DNA of 64,000 nucleotides. Origin: Myoxocephalus aenaeus. Its lineage: Eukaryota > Chordata > Actinopteri > Perciformes > Cottidae. Shown here piece after piece: positions 25,385 through 38,090 of this stretch; position 1 is the stretch's first letter, and the number at the start of each line of letters is the position of its first letter. The translations under genes were made by a program, and so were the position numbers. The DNA lies in contig JBAMJR010000195.1 in the NCBI GenBank assembly GCA_038501785.1, positions 1,181,001 to 1,245,000 of the forward strand, read 5' to 3'. The notes under the pieces were generated by a model. It was not told the DNA's origin. It saw only the letters and a list, made by a program, of their open reading frames with translations, and ran no database searches.

Positions 25385-28300
25385 ACAAACTGCGGTCCAC
25401 TGAGTGCAGTGGACTAAATATTACCACCGTGCTGTCCCATTGTAACTATGCTCCCTGCTGCATGCCCCCTCCAACCCAGAGTACATACACATTGTTAGTC
25501 ACACAAACACACATACCACTCCCTGTGTGTATGTATGTGTGCTTGTTTTAGCCGTGCACCTATATGGCATACTCCTTAGCTTTCTGTCTCTGCACACTGT
25601 GCGCAGAGTCAGTGTGTCACCGTCTCCCAACCCATCGTCAGTGTCTGTTGGGAAAAGCGCCTCTAAAAGCAAGGGATGGTTAGGTGTATCGCTAATAGCA
25701 CGTCCTAAATCCACTGGTGACTATTAGATGTGTTTAACATAGTGTTGTATATATCGGAGGTCTGCTTCCAGGGCTGACAGAGAAGACCGTCAGTCCCACG
25801 AGTGTAACCACTGGAATACTTTCACATTATTTGAGGTTGTAATGATGAAGGAAGAATTGTTACACGTCAGGCGCCATCAAAGGTTGGAAACGGTTCCAGT
25901 TACCATTTCCTAGAAGAAGCTCGCCTTACGTGGCAACAAAAATGAAATCCAGGATGTTAAATTGATCCACTCAAAAAAAAAATACTTTTAGGAAAACCGC
26001 TTTGGTTGCCAAGACAAGACGGCTGCGGAGAAATACAAAAAAAAGAAAAGAATGGTGCGCCGAGGCGTTTTGGGGTGGCAGGAAGTATTTTGTATTGAAG
26101 GCCTGAATATGTTCATGCTACCCCCTGTTTGCCAATCAGGTCTGCTGTTGTTAAAATGTACGAGTTCACTTTTAGCAAACTAAAGCTTGAAACAAAAAAG
26201 CAATAGAAGCTTAAAGTCAAAATTGGACTTAAACGACAGACATCTGTCTGGGCTGAAATTTGCTGCAGGCAAGAGGAAGCTTAACGCCTCATTTTGACTA
26301 TGTTAACTTAAACAGCAGGAGGTGGTTGACCATGTGGAGAGGAGGGGAATGTAGTTTGGTGCTTTTGACCTTGTGCTGGTTATAACTGGACCGGGTGAAA
26401 TGGGCATTTTGCCAGAATGGGAGCAGACTGTGCGAAAGATGATGATGGTGGTGGTGATGAAGATGACAAACAGTGATCATCTCCTCTAGGAAACTGTACA
26501 TAAAAGTGTCTCCCAGTGAAAAACGGCACTGGCTCCCCTTTTTGTACAGTAGAGATGACCAGCTGTGTTCATACTAGTGTTTGATCAGAGTTCTATTCAT
26601 TGTGCCTTGTGTATGTATGTGTGTGTTTCTGTAAGTCTGAGTGAGTGCATGAGAGGGACTGAACGAGAAGAGGTGGTTAGTCTGAACTCCCCGAGGTCCA
26701 GCCAAGGAGTGGACAGCTTTACACTGAGGGAGATTGTTAGTGAATGCGAGGAGGGAGACAACTGTGGGTTTTGTTGTATATTTCAGTTGTCTAAAGATAT
26801 TCTGAATGTACAAAAATAAGTGGAAGCTCTCGTTGCGTCATGCCACAGAGTCTGTGTATATAGGAGGGCTCTGCAATGGATTATTTTAGTTTTTTGGTAC
26901 TTTGTCTTTAGGGATCGGGGGAGGGTTAACAGATATTTTCGTTTAGAGTTACAAAAAAAAGATTTGCACACTATATTTTGATTGTTTTTTGTACCAAAGA
27001 CACATGCAACGAAATGGTGACCAGCCAGTTAAAGTAAGGTTTTGCACAGCTTAACTGACGCCGTATTGAATGTAAGAAATGTGGGAGGGTCAGGGAACTT
27101 CATAGAACTGTGAAATTAGCTTGGGTCCAATTCTGTACAGAAAAGGAACATTCAGTCATTTTTTTTAAGAATATGAAAATGAACTCCATCTGTGAGCTTC
27201 TCCAGTAGATGTGTTGCTTAACAAGCACTTCATTCCTGAACTTGTTCCTCCCTCCACATGCTAATTTGTTTTTATGGCGCTATCTAGGACAAAAACCAAG
27301 AGCGCTAGTAGATAAGCTATGTTACAGTTTTGTTTGTCAAAATGTCACCAACAATAACCAAAACATTTTGTTCCCGGTGTCACTTGTTTGATTTCTCTAT
27401 GTAGATGAGGTCTAATACATCAACAAAATATTAACAGAGTTGTGTTTTAAAGTACTGTATATAGAAACATTAATTCTATATCTATCAATGGTGAAACCCC
27501 ACTTTTCATGGAAATCTATTAATTTTTAAGCATGACACATTTCTAAATCCTATCCTTGCATCGAGTAAGTTAGAGGAAAAAAAAAGTTCTTTTATATTTT
27601 TGTACTTTAGCTGCCTGTTATCTTTCCTGTTGGTTTGGAATTATTTGTTGAGTAGAGATGAGGAGGAAAAGAGGAGAACGGTCTTAAAGAGCAGTCGGTT
27701 GATCTAATACTTTGACATATAAACCGGCACCTGACCCTTTCGGTATCATTTACTGGTTGAGGGATTTACAGAGAATCCGGACTGCATGTATTTGAAACAC
27801 AATGCAGCAAAGCCATGGTCCAGTTTGAGTTGTCTATAAAGAGAACGAGGACGTGATGTCCTTAGCAAGGACAGGGCCATGTCCAGGAAAACAAGAAACT
27901 CAGAGGACAACAGCGTGGAGACGTGAGGGCAGTTGCTGCATGAAAGCCAAAGCCATTTGAGTGTTTCCTAGATTGATCTGGATTCTGCTGGATTGATCTG
28001 GTGTTCCCCCTTTTCACACATATTCCCTCTTTGACCATGAAATCGGTTGAATTTAGCATTTCCTGGTATTGACATTGCTACCTTTGAGGCTGGCCCTACC
28101 TTCGGTCCTCAGCTCACATCCTTCCTGACCAGTCGCAGCCGCAAAGAATATCTTTCTTTTCCAAAACGTGCAGAGTTACAATATCCAGGCCACAGATTGG
28201 CAGCATGTCCAACCTTTAGAAATGCATGATGCCTGTATGCCTGCCTTCCTGCAGCCTCCTCAGAGGAAATGCCGCCATTCCCAGGAATTTAAAAATTCAA

Positions 28301-30090
28301 CCAGAGCTCTCTGTTAGCAGGCGAATACAAACAAAAAGGACATGTGTGACAAGGCTGAATTCAGGTTAGTTTGAAGTGAATTAAGTACTCCTTCACAGAT
28401 AGAACTCTGATGTCTGGTGATGGCGATGCAGAGCTGAGGTCTCTCTGTATTTTGTGATTAAATAACAGCTAGTGCTTCATATATATATATATATATTTTT
28501 TACTGATTTGTGTTCCGTCTAAAAAGGGAGAAATGGTGCTTTTTTCTGAAACTAGGATGATGAGTATCCATGATTCTTATTTGACTTCTTAGTGCTAGTT
28601 GTAGCCTAATGACTTGCTCTCCTCGACCGTCCATAGCTATTTTCTTAGTAGTGATTCATTTTTGTAAATAGAATATAAGTTGATATGTACCTTCTAAATG
28701 TTAGATATATGTATAGAATACTCTATCTTATATGTTTGAAAACAAAAGCACTTTGTCCAAAAAAGGAAAAAAACAAACAAAAAGAAAGCATTTTTTTTTT
28801 CTTCCATTTGCTGCTAAAAGGCCTGGTGTGAATGCTGCAAGTGTACTTGATGACTACTTGCCAGAATAATCGGTCTATAACCTTACTTGGCTAGGTCTAT
28901 AAACTAGCGAGGAATAGGTGTATGGCCTGACGAAGGTTGGGCCCAAATGTTTCCTGGAGCCATGTGATGATATTAGGTGCTGTATGTGCATGTATCACTG
29001 CTTGGCTTTAGGAAGCCCAGACAGGATAGATTTATTTCCTGGTCAGGAACCGTGTGTTTGTGGTCTTATAAAAAGAAAAAAGAAAAAAAAAGAGGGTTTT
29101 GATTCCAGGGCCCCTACGTTGATCTTGATGCTGACCCCCTTGGCGTCAGGATCCATTTGCCTTCAGTAGAGGTTTCCTATGGAAAAATTGATTCTGCTTT
29201 GGCTTCCTCTTCAGGGTGATGTACAGTGTAGACACATTTCTCCAGAGAGCTATATTGTTATCATTTGTAAACTGATTTCTACTTGTGACTTAATGAGGAG
29301 GGGGTTTAGCCCGGGGCGGCCAGGAAAAGCCCGTTTGATAGATGCTGTTCCGGGCCGCCTTGGGGGAGGATACTATATCACTGTACTGTATGGCAAGCCA
29401 GTTACAAATGGAGACTCAATCCGGACACTTATTGCCTTTTTGAACTTTTCACTTACACACAAAACAAAAATAATTACTTGGCAGACATGTCAGTTGCCAA
29501 GGGGTGTGCCTGAGGTTTATGACATTGTTCTGCCAATCTATTGTCAACAATAACAAAACTATTCAGCCTGATTGGCTCAAAACAACCTTGACTGAAGTAG
29601 CAGACGTAGTGAAATATGTCTGAAAAATGGCTTCAAAACATTGAACTTCTTGTGCTCGGTTGTATCTTTTGGGACAACGTTTGAAGCATTTTTTTCAACG
29701 ACAATTTTGCCCAGGTCTGGTAGGGGGTTGACAGTGGTTAAAGAGCCGCTGGTTGGCCAATAGTAGACCAGCTCAGCGGAGTGTGTGTGTGTGCGTGTGC
29801 GTGTGTGCGCGTGTGTGTTTTGTAGACGATCACAAAACTGATTCAAGATAGAGTGCTCACAGGTTTTTACATTTAACATGATAGGCGCAGGCTGTGCAAC
29901 TTTACATTCAGACCAGGAGACTCTGTGGCATTTTAACAGTCAAGGAAATGAGTGAAAATCCACGCCAGTAAAACTATTCCTTATTCTTTTTATTTCTGAT
30001 TATATAAATCCTATACAGTCAAATATTAAGCTAATAGAGTGTTTAACTTTGTGCTCCTCTTGTCCAATAAAAGCTAAGTGGATCCATAAA
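25385..30090 (+). other. crebrf: Probable long 3' UTR of crebrf
   Basis: After the stop at 25382-25384 there are 4.7 kb without a recognisable gene or mobile element, unlike the repeat-rich introns. The first canonical AATAAA noticed downstream is at 30066-30071. Mammalian CREBRF also has a 3' UTR of several kilobases. Later AATAAA motifs near 33510, 35200 and 35578 could be alternative ends. A cDNA or poly(A)-site read is needed to confirm. Confidence 0.5.
30066..30071 (+). terminator. crebrf: Candidate crebrf poly(A) signal AATAAA
   Basis: Canonical hexamer in GTCCAATAAAAGC, the first one noticed after the crebrf stop codon. Use is inferred only. Confidence 0.4.
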
Positions 30091-33000
30091 ACTCTTCTTA
30101 AGCAAATCAGGGTAATATCGTTCTCTCTGACATGTGATGACATATAAAATCAAAAGAAATATATATTTATGTATTCCAATTATTGTCGCCATTCTTTACT
30201 CTGTACAAAATTATTTTGTCCGTGTGTGTGTGTGTGTTTATGAATTGTCAATGTCAATCAATATAGTGCAATGCTCGCTACACAAACTTAAAAAAGGCCA
30301 ACAGACTTGTCACAATAATTCACAAAGTTCCTCCGCTTTCTCCAGATCGGTATTCAAACATACACAACCTGCAACATTTTCCTCTCACGAAAGGATTTTT
30401 CTCTGATTTCCTGCCGGGATTCAACTGGGGCTTGTCACATGGTGCTGATTATGTTTCCAAGAAACCATCCAATAATTCAAATGGCATCTGTATTAGATCC
30501 ACTCACACAGAGAATATGCGATTATTGTTCTCAATAACTGTCATCAGACACTTTCCCCACGGATCATTTGCATTGAACTGTCCCTGTTGGACCCATCAGA
30601 GGAATAGTCTTAATCTGAACATCAGCAGAATGGTGATTACTCTATGATTGAGCTGTATGGTCGCTATTGTTCAGTATACCACATTTTTTATGTAAAAGTC
30701 AGACTCCTGGATTTGATACCATTGCCCAAAGTCACAGAGGATCTTTAGTCCATCTGGGAGGTACAAAACATTCACTAGAACTGCATTTTGTTTTTGTTGC
30801 TGTATTAGGACATTGCTTTTGTTGATTTAAATAGCAAGCGGAATTTTCTTCTCATGTTAATAGTTTGGCATTGAGAGAGGAAATATTTGGTAATGCTTTA
30901 TTTCATCATTGTTTCTGTAATTTTTGAATAATTTCCATGAAGTTTCTTTGAAAGAGCTATGCAGTTTAGTCATCGAAAAATAATAATTCATTGATACACT
31001 TACAATTAATCAATTTGAGTTTTAGTCTGAAAGGCTGAACATGCCACAACATATAATTTAACATAAATGGAGAATACGTTTATTTTGTATAATAAGTTTA
31101 TAATTACTTTATGTAAAGGGGGCGATGTTGCTCGCAGTCATGAAACCCACAGAAAACTGAATATGCTGCAGCTCCCCTCAGCTCTATTGAGCATTTGAGC
31201 ATCTTTCAGCTCGTTTGTTGTTGTTTTTTACGGCCCGCTACTTAGTCTGGCTGATCTCATCAGCGTAGTTTCTATCCCCGGATGTAAAGCTCTAAAAACC
31301 CACTTCCTGCTCAGCACCAACCAGTGGATAGTTAACAATATAGTGAGTAAATATACCGGAACATTTAGCAGCTAAATATCCAGATATTTCACCCGGGAGT
31401 TGGTGGAGACCAAAATGGAGTCAAAAATTAGTGTCTATTGGACTTACTTTGCCTACACTGGTACTGTTTGATAACGTGTTAGCCACAACAACAAAGGGAA
31501 AAGGAATCAAGAAACTTCTTAGGAAGTTATTAGGAAATTACAAATCTGTAAGCTGAGCGTCACCAAATATTATTGTCTCCAAAAATTGGGTTTGTCAAAA
31601 AAAAAAAAATATGTTTTGTACCTCCTGCTTGCTGTGATGTCAGATCTCAGAGTCTGGTTTTGAGTTTCTTTCGGGGCATTTCAAATGTTTCCTGTCTTGT
31701 TCGAACCCATGTGAGCCACCCTGCTTGTCAAAACGCCTCATCTTCAGAGGCGCTATACTCACTAACCTGCACATTTTTCCCAGAATGAATTAAATACATA
31801 CAGAAATGTACACAAAAAACGGAGTAGGACTGATGTTCCTGTATGACGATTTCCTGCATAGCACTGAGAGAATCAAGTAATGTCTGGAATTCTTTGCAGA
31901 TCGTGAAATCATTTGGCCAATCAATGGAAATGTTCTCCATTGTTACTGCACTCTGTCAAATTATTTCATACTGCTATTGAATGAGCACAAAGAGACTTGC
32001 GTTTTTGGTTCCATGTCCATGACACAATTAGAGTATTTTATTACCACACACCCTATTCTTTTTTTCACACCTTTTTTCCACGATAGTCAAAAGACCAACA
32101 GTGTTACTCACCTTGCACTTGGTTTTTGAATATGATGCCTGCTGAACCAGGTGCCTTAATCAAATATACGAGAACACAAATCTGCACCTTCTGTCAGTCG
32201 AGGGGATTCCCGACAGAAACAAGGGACTGGGTTTCCCAAAATCTACACTTTAATCACAAATCAATAGATTTTGTATAATAATCAGCCTTAAACAGCAGAT
32301 ATGCTGTTTGTCGTGTTTGCAATGGAGTTACATTTTAAAGTGGAACTGAAGAAGAACATAAATGTAAACTCTAAATTTATGTTTTGGGAAACCTGGTTCT
32401 GTTTTTAACTCTTTCTCTGCCCACCAAGCCACGTTATTGTGTTTTCTGTATTGGCTGCTGCTGCTATAACCGCCGGTGTGTACGTGTAGAGAAGAGCAAA
32501 CTTCCACTGTGTCTGAGGCAATGGGAGACTTGGGCCTGCTTTTTACCGAGTCAATTAAATTGCATTCTTCTTCTTCTGTGGTTTTGACATGGAGCACCGT
32601 GTTGCCGCCTCTTGAGACCTTTTTTGAGAAAAACAAAACGAAACTAAAAAGCATAAAACAGAACTTTCCGTTTCTTAACTTTGCTATTATAAAGTGCCAG
32701 ACCCTCCTTGAAGTCAGTGTTGACACTGAGTCGCAGGTTGCGAATGAAGCGACAAACTGAGCATGGAGGTAAACTGTGGTGCTAACCTGTCAGTGGCTGG
32801 GTGCTAACATGGCTGTGTTGAAAAGCTGTTTTAGCCATATTATTCCTTCTGTCGACAACTTTAGTCAGTGTTGTGTATCTGACTTCTGCACTGCTGTATG
32901 CTGACATAGCGAGGTATAACTCTGCTGCTTTGCTGATGAATGTAGACTAGTCTTCCTCAGCAGGATTATGAAGACAGACATGAGGGTCTGGTTGAGCTTT

Positions 33001-35804
33001 TCCTGTTGTGCTACTTCCTGTTAGACTTTTGTTTGGATACAGAGGGGGAGACTCTTGCCGTCAGGATCCAGAAAGATAATGAATGTTGTATCTTTATATG
33101 CCGTTGTCCTGCTTGTACGTTTAAACCTTCTTTTTTTTTTTAAATGAATAATATGGTTTGATATTTATGCTCTGACTCTGTCAAATGTTGCACGTTAGAT
33201 TTGTTTTCCCCTACATTATATTGTGTCGGGTATTTTTCCCGAATCCAGTGTTCATACCATTTCTTTGATATTTATTTGTTTTGTCCTGTAAATTAACATG
33301 TAAGGAGACAATTTGTTGAAACTAGATTTAGTAGCTTTTCCACTGAAGCAGGCTTTACCAGGGGTCACAGACTTCACGAGGTTCATAGACATGAATCCAA
33401 GTCACAATGGAAACTTTTTTTTCTTTTACTTAACTTGCTTCATTATGCCATTTTATACAGCTGTATAATTACGTAATAATTACTGAATTAATGTTCTTGT
33501 ATTTTTTACAAATAAATGTACTCATTATATATCTGTAATATAACCTCATCATGTAGATTTATTTTCAATCCTGCTACTGCACTCTGGAGATGGTTATGAT
33601 ATAAAAATGGTTCTAAAGATGATCAATAATTCATGTTTAATTAGACAATAAAGAGTGCATCAATAACAACTTTTGACAACAGAGCTATTACAAATAATAT
33701 AAATCTGCTAAAAAATGGATTTTAAATCAACAGATAATTAATATAGATAGCAATATACCCAAAAGAGAGCAAATTTGTAAATCACGAGCAAAATCCTACT
33801 AAAACCAAAGGCTTTTAAGGCATTTCAGATTAACAATGATAAGGAATTAGCATTTCATGTTGCTAATTGTTTCCCAATTTACTCCTTTTGCTAAAGATGC
33901 TATTATCATGTACATGGCCAGCGGTAAACAGGGAAACTGGTCTGATATTCAACCGACTTTCACCAGATTTGGCCACAAAACGTACAATGTCATATAATTA
34001 GATCAAAATACCACACATAGTGGCTGCAGTTATTGCCTTTTCTTTTATTCAGTATTCTATGACGTTCTACTCCCTCGCCTTATGTTCTGCCCTAAAGCCA
34101 GTTAAAGGAGGCAAGATGCGGTCAGAGCTGCAGTTTCATTGTGACTTTGGTTAAGCGTCTGTGAAGCGCTTGAAGCGTTCTGAAGGTTTGAGGCGGTCAG
34201 ACGGTAGAGCCCGAAACCAGACTCACCGAGTCAGCAAAAAGAACCTCTCCTTGACACAACGCTTCTTTTGTCGTGATTCGGGGTCGAGGTTCGGGTGCTC
34301 CACAGGCTTGAAGCTCAGTTTTAGGAGTCAGCTCGCCTGCTCTATGACTTTGGTGGGAAAATGTAAACATTTGATCAGTTTTCTGGGAAGATTTCACCAC
34401 TGCGCCAGAGATGTTTCGCCCCCTTCTGGGTGCTTTTTTATTTTTTCAGAAGGGCTTTGGTTCGCAGTTGTCTTGTCAGGGAGCTCCTGATATTAGCCAG
34501 GGGCCACTGGTGGGCAGAGACCCCTCATCCTCCCCTGCAATGAATGATTGGGGGAGGGGAGTCATTTCCTCTTCTGCAGACTGATCTTATTGAAGCAAAC
34601 CGCAACAACCCATCCATAATATAAACGACCCCTCTTTCCATATGTACACACGTCATCATACAACACTGCAGTGATTTACATCTCCTTCCAGATTTGCCAA
34701 AACGCATGGAGAGAGACATTTAACAAACAGGAAATGTTTATCCTAAACCATATGTTCAGTTTCTTCTCTCTTTTTCTTCAATTTTGATCATCTAGACAGT
34801 GAAATTATGTTATAGTAAAATCCATACAGGTTCACGTAGACTAGAGGATGCGGGAGGTATCGGTCATCCTGAGCTCCACAGCTACATGCCATTGTTATGA
34901 TGCTTCTGGTCTTGTATGGTAACTTATTGGACTAGATCAACAGCATGGGATCTTTCTGTAGTTAGTCCTGTGTGTGTGTTCCTCTCCCCAGTCTCAGTAG
35001 GAAGGCTGTACTGCATTGCTAAGTGCTCTATAATAGATCTCTTGGTGATTATTCTTTCTTTAAGAAGCAAAACCTGCAGAAAGTGTATCCTGCTGAAACT
35101 AACTTGATCCTCTCTTTAGCAATGACGTCTATATTTGTAGTTCACATATATGCCTGTTCGAATACAATATCTTGACAGTTGTTATATTTATGTTGTGTAA
35201 TAAATGTTGTGCTGGGTTTTTACTTTTGTTTTATCTAACTTTTTCTTTTGTTTAACATTGTTTTGTTTTTCTTGGATGCACAGTGGGCGGGCTTTATGCA
35301 CAGGCATGGACATCTAAAAAGATGTGTTTTGTTTTTTTGGTTTGTACTGGAACAACTCATTCTGTTTCAGAGCTTTTGACAGTTTTGTCTCTGGCCACTT
35401 GACATCCTGGGGACACCTGCCCGAAATCTCTGTTGTGTTATTGTGCCTCTCTCTTTTTTCTCTCTCTTTTTTTTTTTAGAACCATTCTTTCTCTGTTTTA
35501 TCAGCCGGGAGTTGTTACCACAGCTCTGCTTGTAACCACAATAGTCTGATTATGTTTATTGGTTTTAATATCAAAATAATAAATCCATTAGCACCCCATC
35601 CTAAATCTTGTGTGTTTAATTGGTTCATGTAACTATGTGCACATGAGCTTTAGAATGGCTGAGAAGATCAAAGTGTACATGTGAATGGAAATATGCACAA
35701 AATGTTTAATTTCAACATCAAGCAAAACACTTGACAGGTCCTCTCTTCAGGGACACTATACCTATTGCATGACAATAGAGATTTCAAGCCCAAGTCTGTT
35801 CATT
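30091..35804. other. Intergenic DNA between crebrf and bnip1
   Basis: No coding gene is supported. Overlapping frames at 32328-32760 lie on both strands and lack domains. If a distal poly(A) site is used, part of this interval could still be crebrf 3' UTR. Poly-pyrimidine and poly-A runs occur near 33127 and 35460. Confidence 0.45.
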
Positions 35805-36075
35805 TAAAAAAAAAAAATATTCCTTTTATTAATCCCACAGTGGGGAAATCCATCCTTGGTAGGCTCCGGGAGCAACTGAGGCTTCAGTGTCTTGCTCAAG
35901 GACACTTTGACATGTGCAAACTATGGGGAGAACAGGGGTCGAACCGGCTACCTTGTGGTTTTAGGACGACCACTTTTCCCATGACTACGCCTTGTGTCCA
36001 GGACATGCAAACTTTGGGGAGAACGGGGATCGAACCGACTACCTTGTGGTTTCAGGACGACCACTCTTCCCAAAA
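35805..36075 (-). mobile_element. tRNA-derived SINE, minus orientation, with duplicated head
   Basis: On the minus strand the head carries a B-box-like GGTTCGACCCC (complement near 35935-35950). The element ends in a tail reading CCCACTGTGGGATTAATAAA, a tail shared by many fish retroelements. The segment with GGACATG(T)GCAAACT, the GGGGAGAAC box and the TACCTTGTGGTTT box occurs twice (about 35910-35980 and 36000-36072), so the head is tandemly duplicated. Target-site duplications were not identified. Confidence 0.65.
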
Positions 36076-37060
36076 TGTATAATCATTTCTTGAAGATGTT
36101 AACAGCTCACAAATATAGTTTCTCAAATGCTCATGAATTGTCTAAAATAACTTTTTTAGCAGGTGATATAATATTTTGAATCTTCAGTGCCCACCTTCAT
36201 CATAATGGAAGAACTGGTCACCCAGTGTAACGCTGTGGCTCACCGAGCAGAGATCTGTGGCACAGAAGGATACGATATTACAGAGCTGTAGACGACACCT
36301 CGTAGGTTTAATTTACTGTTGGTTTGGGTCTCTGGGACATTACATAATATCACCAGACTTACCACACCAAATACAGTATGGCTGACGGGATGGATAATGT
36401 GCCACATGTATTTGGGAGGGTGTTTAAAAACGTAGCACCAACAACCTCAACCAGAGGCTGGAGCAAGTGCCTTACCACTCCAGGTTGTCTCTCTTAATAC
36501 ATCTTTGTCTTCAAATGTCTTCTTAGCTTTTTTGGGGGTTATTTTTGGCTTAATTTTGGAAAGCAGAATTTGGATCAATGAGCAGCTGAATTCTGTATAA
36601 AATATTATTTTCCAGCCCACTGAGCACAAGATACAACATCACTTAAAATACATCAGTGGATATTAGTACCTATTTTCTACTGAAGCTCTGCATGTTTACC
36701 CACAAGAAATGTGTATATTTGAAATGTATAAATCACAAAAATCACAAGCATGTCTATATTTATAGCTTTACAACTTACTTCCTTGTCATGGTAAATGTGT
36801 GGCAAAACCTTGAACAATATGTCTTTGTCCTAATGCAGTATTTCTCTCTTACATTTGTCCAGCTATAGTGTATTTAAAAAAAAAAATGGTTGCACCAGAC
36901 ACCAAGTTTGCAATGTAATGGTGCAGCCATATAAAACAGCTACATAATATAAAGATTACAAGATCATAACACTTACAAAGTAGGTTACAAGTGTCTCACG
37001 TTTCAGAAAAAGGTTTCCAAAGGGAAAAAAGTATTTTATTTGAAATGTTCCTAAGATCAG
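36076..37060. other. Intergenic DNA, no gene seen
   Basis: AT-rich, without recognisable coding sequence. A 28-codon frame at 36205-36291 (starting MEELVTQCNA) has no recognisable relative and is not called. Confidence 0.4.
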
Positions 37061-37075
37061 TTATTTATGAAAGCC

Positions 37076-37545
37076 CATACTATGATAGCCCATACTATGG
37101 AAGGCCATACTATGGAAGGCCATACTATGGAAGGCCCATCTGTGGAAGGCCATACTATGGAAGGCCATACTATGGAAGGCCCATCTGTGGAAGGCCATAC
37201 TATGGAAGGCCATACTATGGAAGGCCCATCTGTGGAAGGCCATACTATGGAAGGCCATACTATGGAAGGCCCATCTGTGGAAGGCCATACTATGGAAGGC
37301 CATACTATGGAAGGCCCATCTGTGGAAGGCCCATCTGTGGAAGGCCATACTATGGAAGGCCATACTATGGAAGGCCATACTATGGAAGGCCCATTTGTGG
37401 AAGCCCATCTAATGGAAGCCCATCTAATGGAAGCCCATCTAATGGAAGGCCAAACTATGGAAGGCCAAACTATGGAAGGCCATTCTATGGAAGGTCATGC
37501 TATGGAAGCCCATCAGCCCATCCTATGGAAGGCCATTCTATGGAA
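37076..37545. repeat. 15-bp minisatellite with 45-bp higher-order pattern
   Basis: About 31 tandem units of 15 bp. Two main variants occur, A (GGCCATACTATGGAA) and B (GGCCCATCTGTGGAA), mostly in the order A-A-B, giving a 45-bp higher-order unit. Edge units are more diverged (GCCCATCTAATGGAA, GGCCAAACTATGGAA). Because 15 is a multiple of three, reading frames stay open on both strands and would encode pentapeptide repeats such as GRPYY/GRPIC. I read it as non-coding tandem DNA. Confidence 0.9.
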
Positions 37546-37549
37546 TAAT

Positions 37550-37895
37550 TCAGTCATAATTATGAGATAGAAAGTCGAAATTATGAGATAGTAAGTGTGC
37601 ATGAGCTTCCGTTTTTTAAACCAGATAACCAGGAGAGTCATTGTTAATAACATAAGTGAATAATAATTCATCCCTCAGGAAATTTATTTATTTATCTAAA
37701 ACATTATTTTTCATGCTCTGTAATTCATCATGTCAGGTATCTCCCTTTGTGTTTATGATCTCGTATTGGAAAAGAACAGGTGCACACTTACTGTCTCAAT
37801 TTCGAGTTCTTTCTCATAATTTCGACTTTGTATATCAGAATTATGTCTTTCTATCCTCTAATTTCGACTTTCTATCTAATTCTGACTTTTTATCA
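37550..37895. repeat. AT-rich inverted repeat arms next to the minisatellite
   Basis: The motif AATTATGAGATAGAAAGTCG occurs at 37551-37595. Its reverse complement (for example CTCATAATTTCGACTTT) recurs several times at about 37812-37895. About 220 bp of unrelated sequence separates the arms. The motif resembles a simple repeat common in teleost genomes. Confidence 0.65.
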
Positions 37896-37999
37896 CACAA
37901 TTTTTTTTATTTTACTGACAGAAATAGGCTTCCATGGTTATTCGTTAATAAGTCTATGTTATGTTAACAGAATAAGTGAATAATTGATCACACAATAGT

Positions 38000-38090
38000 T
38001 ATTGGCAGAGTGACAGGAAACCCGTCACGGCTTCGCCTTCCGCAGAGCGCGTCATCTTTTGGGCCTCCAGCTTGTCGTACAAAAACAAAT
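38000..38090 (+). promoter_or_regulatory. bnip1: Putative bnip1 promoter and 5' UTR
   Basis: A short CpG-richer stretch (CCGTCACGGCTTCGCCTTCC and GCAGAGCGCGTCATC) lies directly before the start codon. No TATA box is visible. The start site was not located. Confidence 0.4.

Noticed and set aside
29290..29370. GC-rich block with GGCGGCC/GGCCGCC inverted words, considered as a promoter
   Set aside because: The symmetry is only 7 bp per arm, and no donor or start context follows.
32328..32760. Overlapping frames on both strands (132 and 94 residues)
   Set aside because: No similarity recognised on either strand and no splice or promoter context.
36205..36291. 28-codon frame MEELVTQCNA...
   Set aside because: Too short, with no relatives recognised and no transcription signals.
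36991..37570. 185- and 167-residue frames with GRPYY or EGHTM repeats
   Set aside because: They arise from a 15-bp tandem repeat that cannot break frame by itself; several frames on both strands are equally open.
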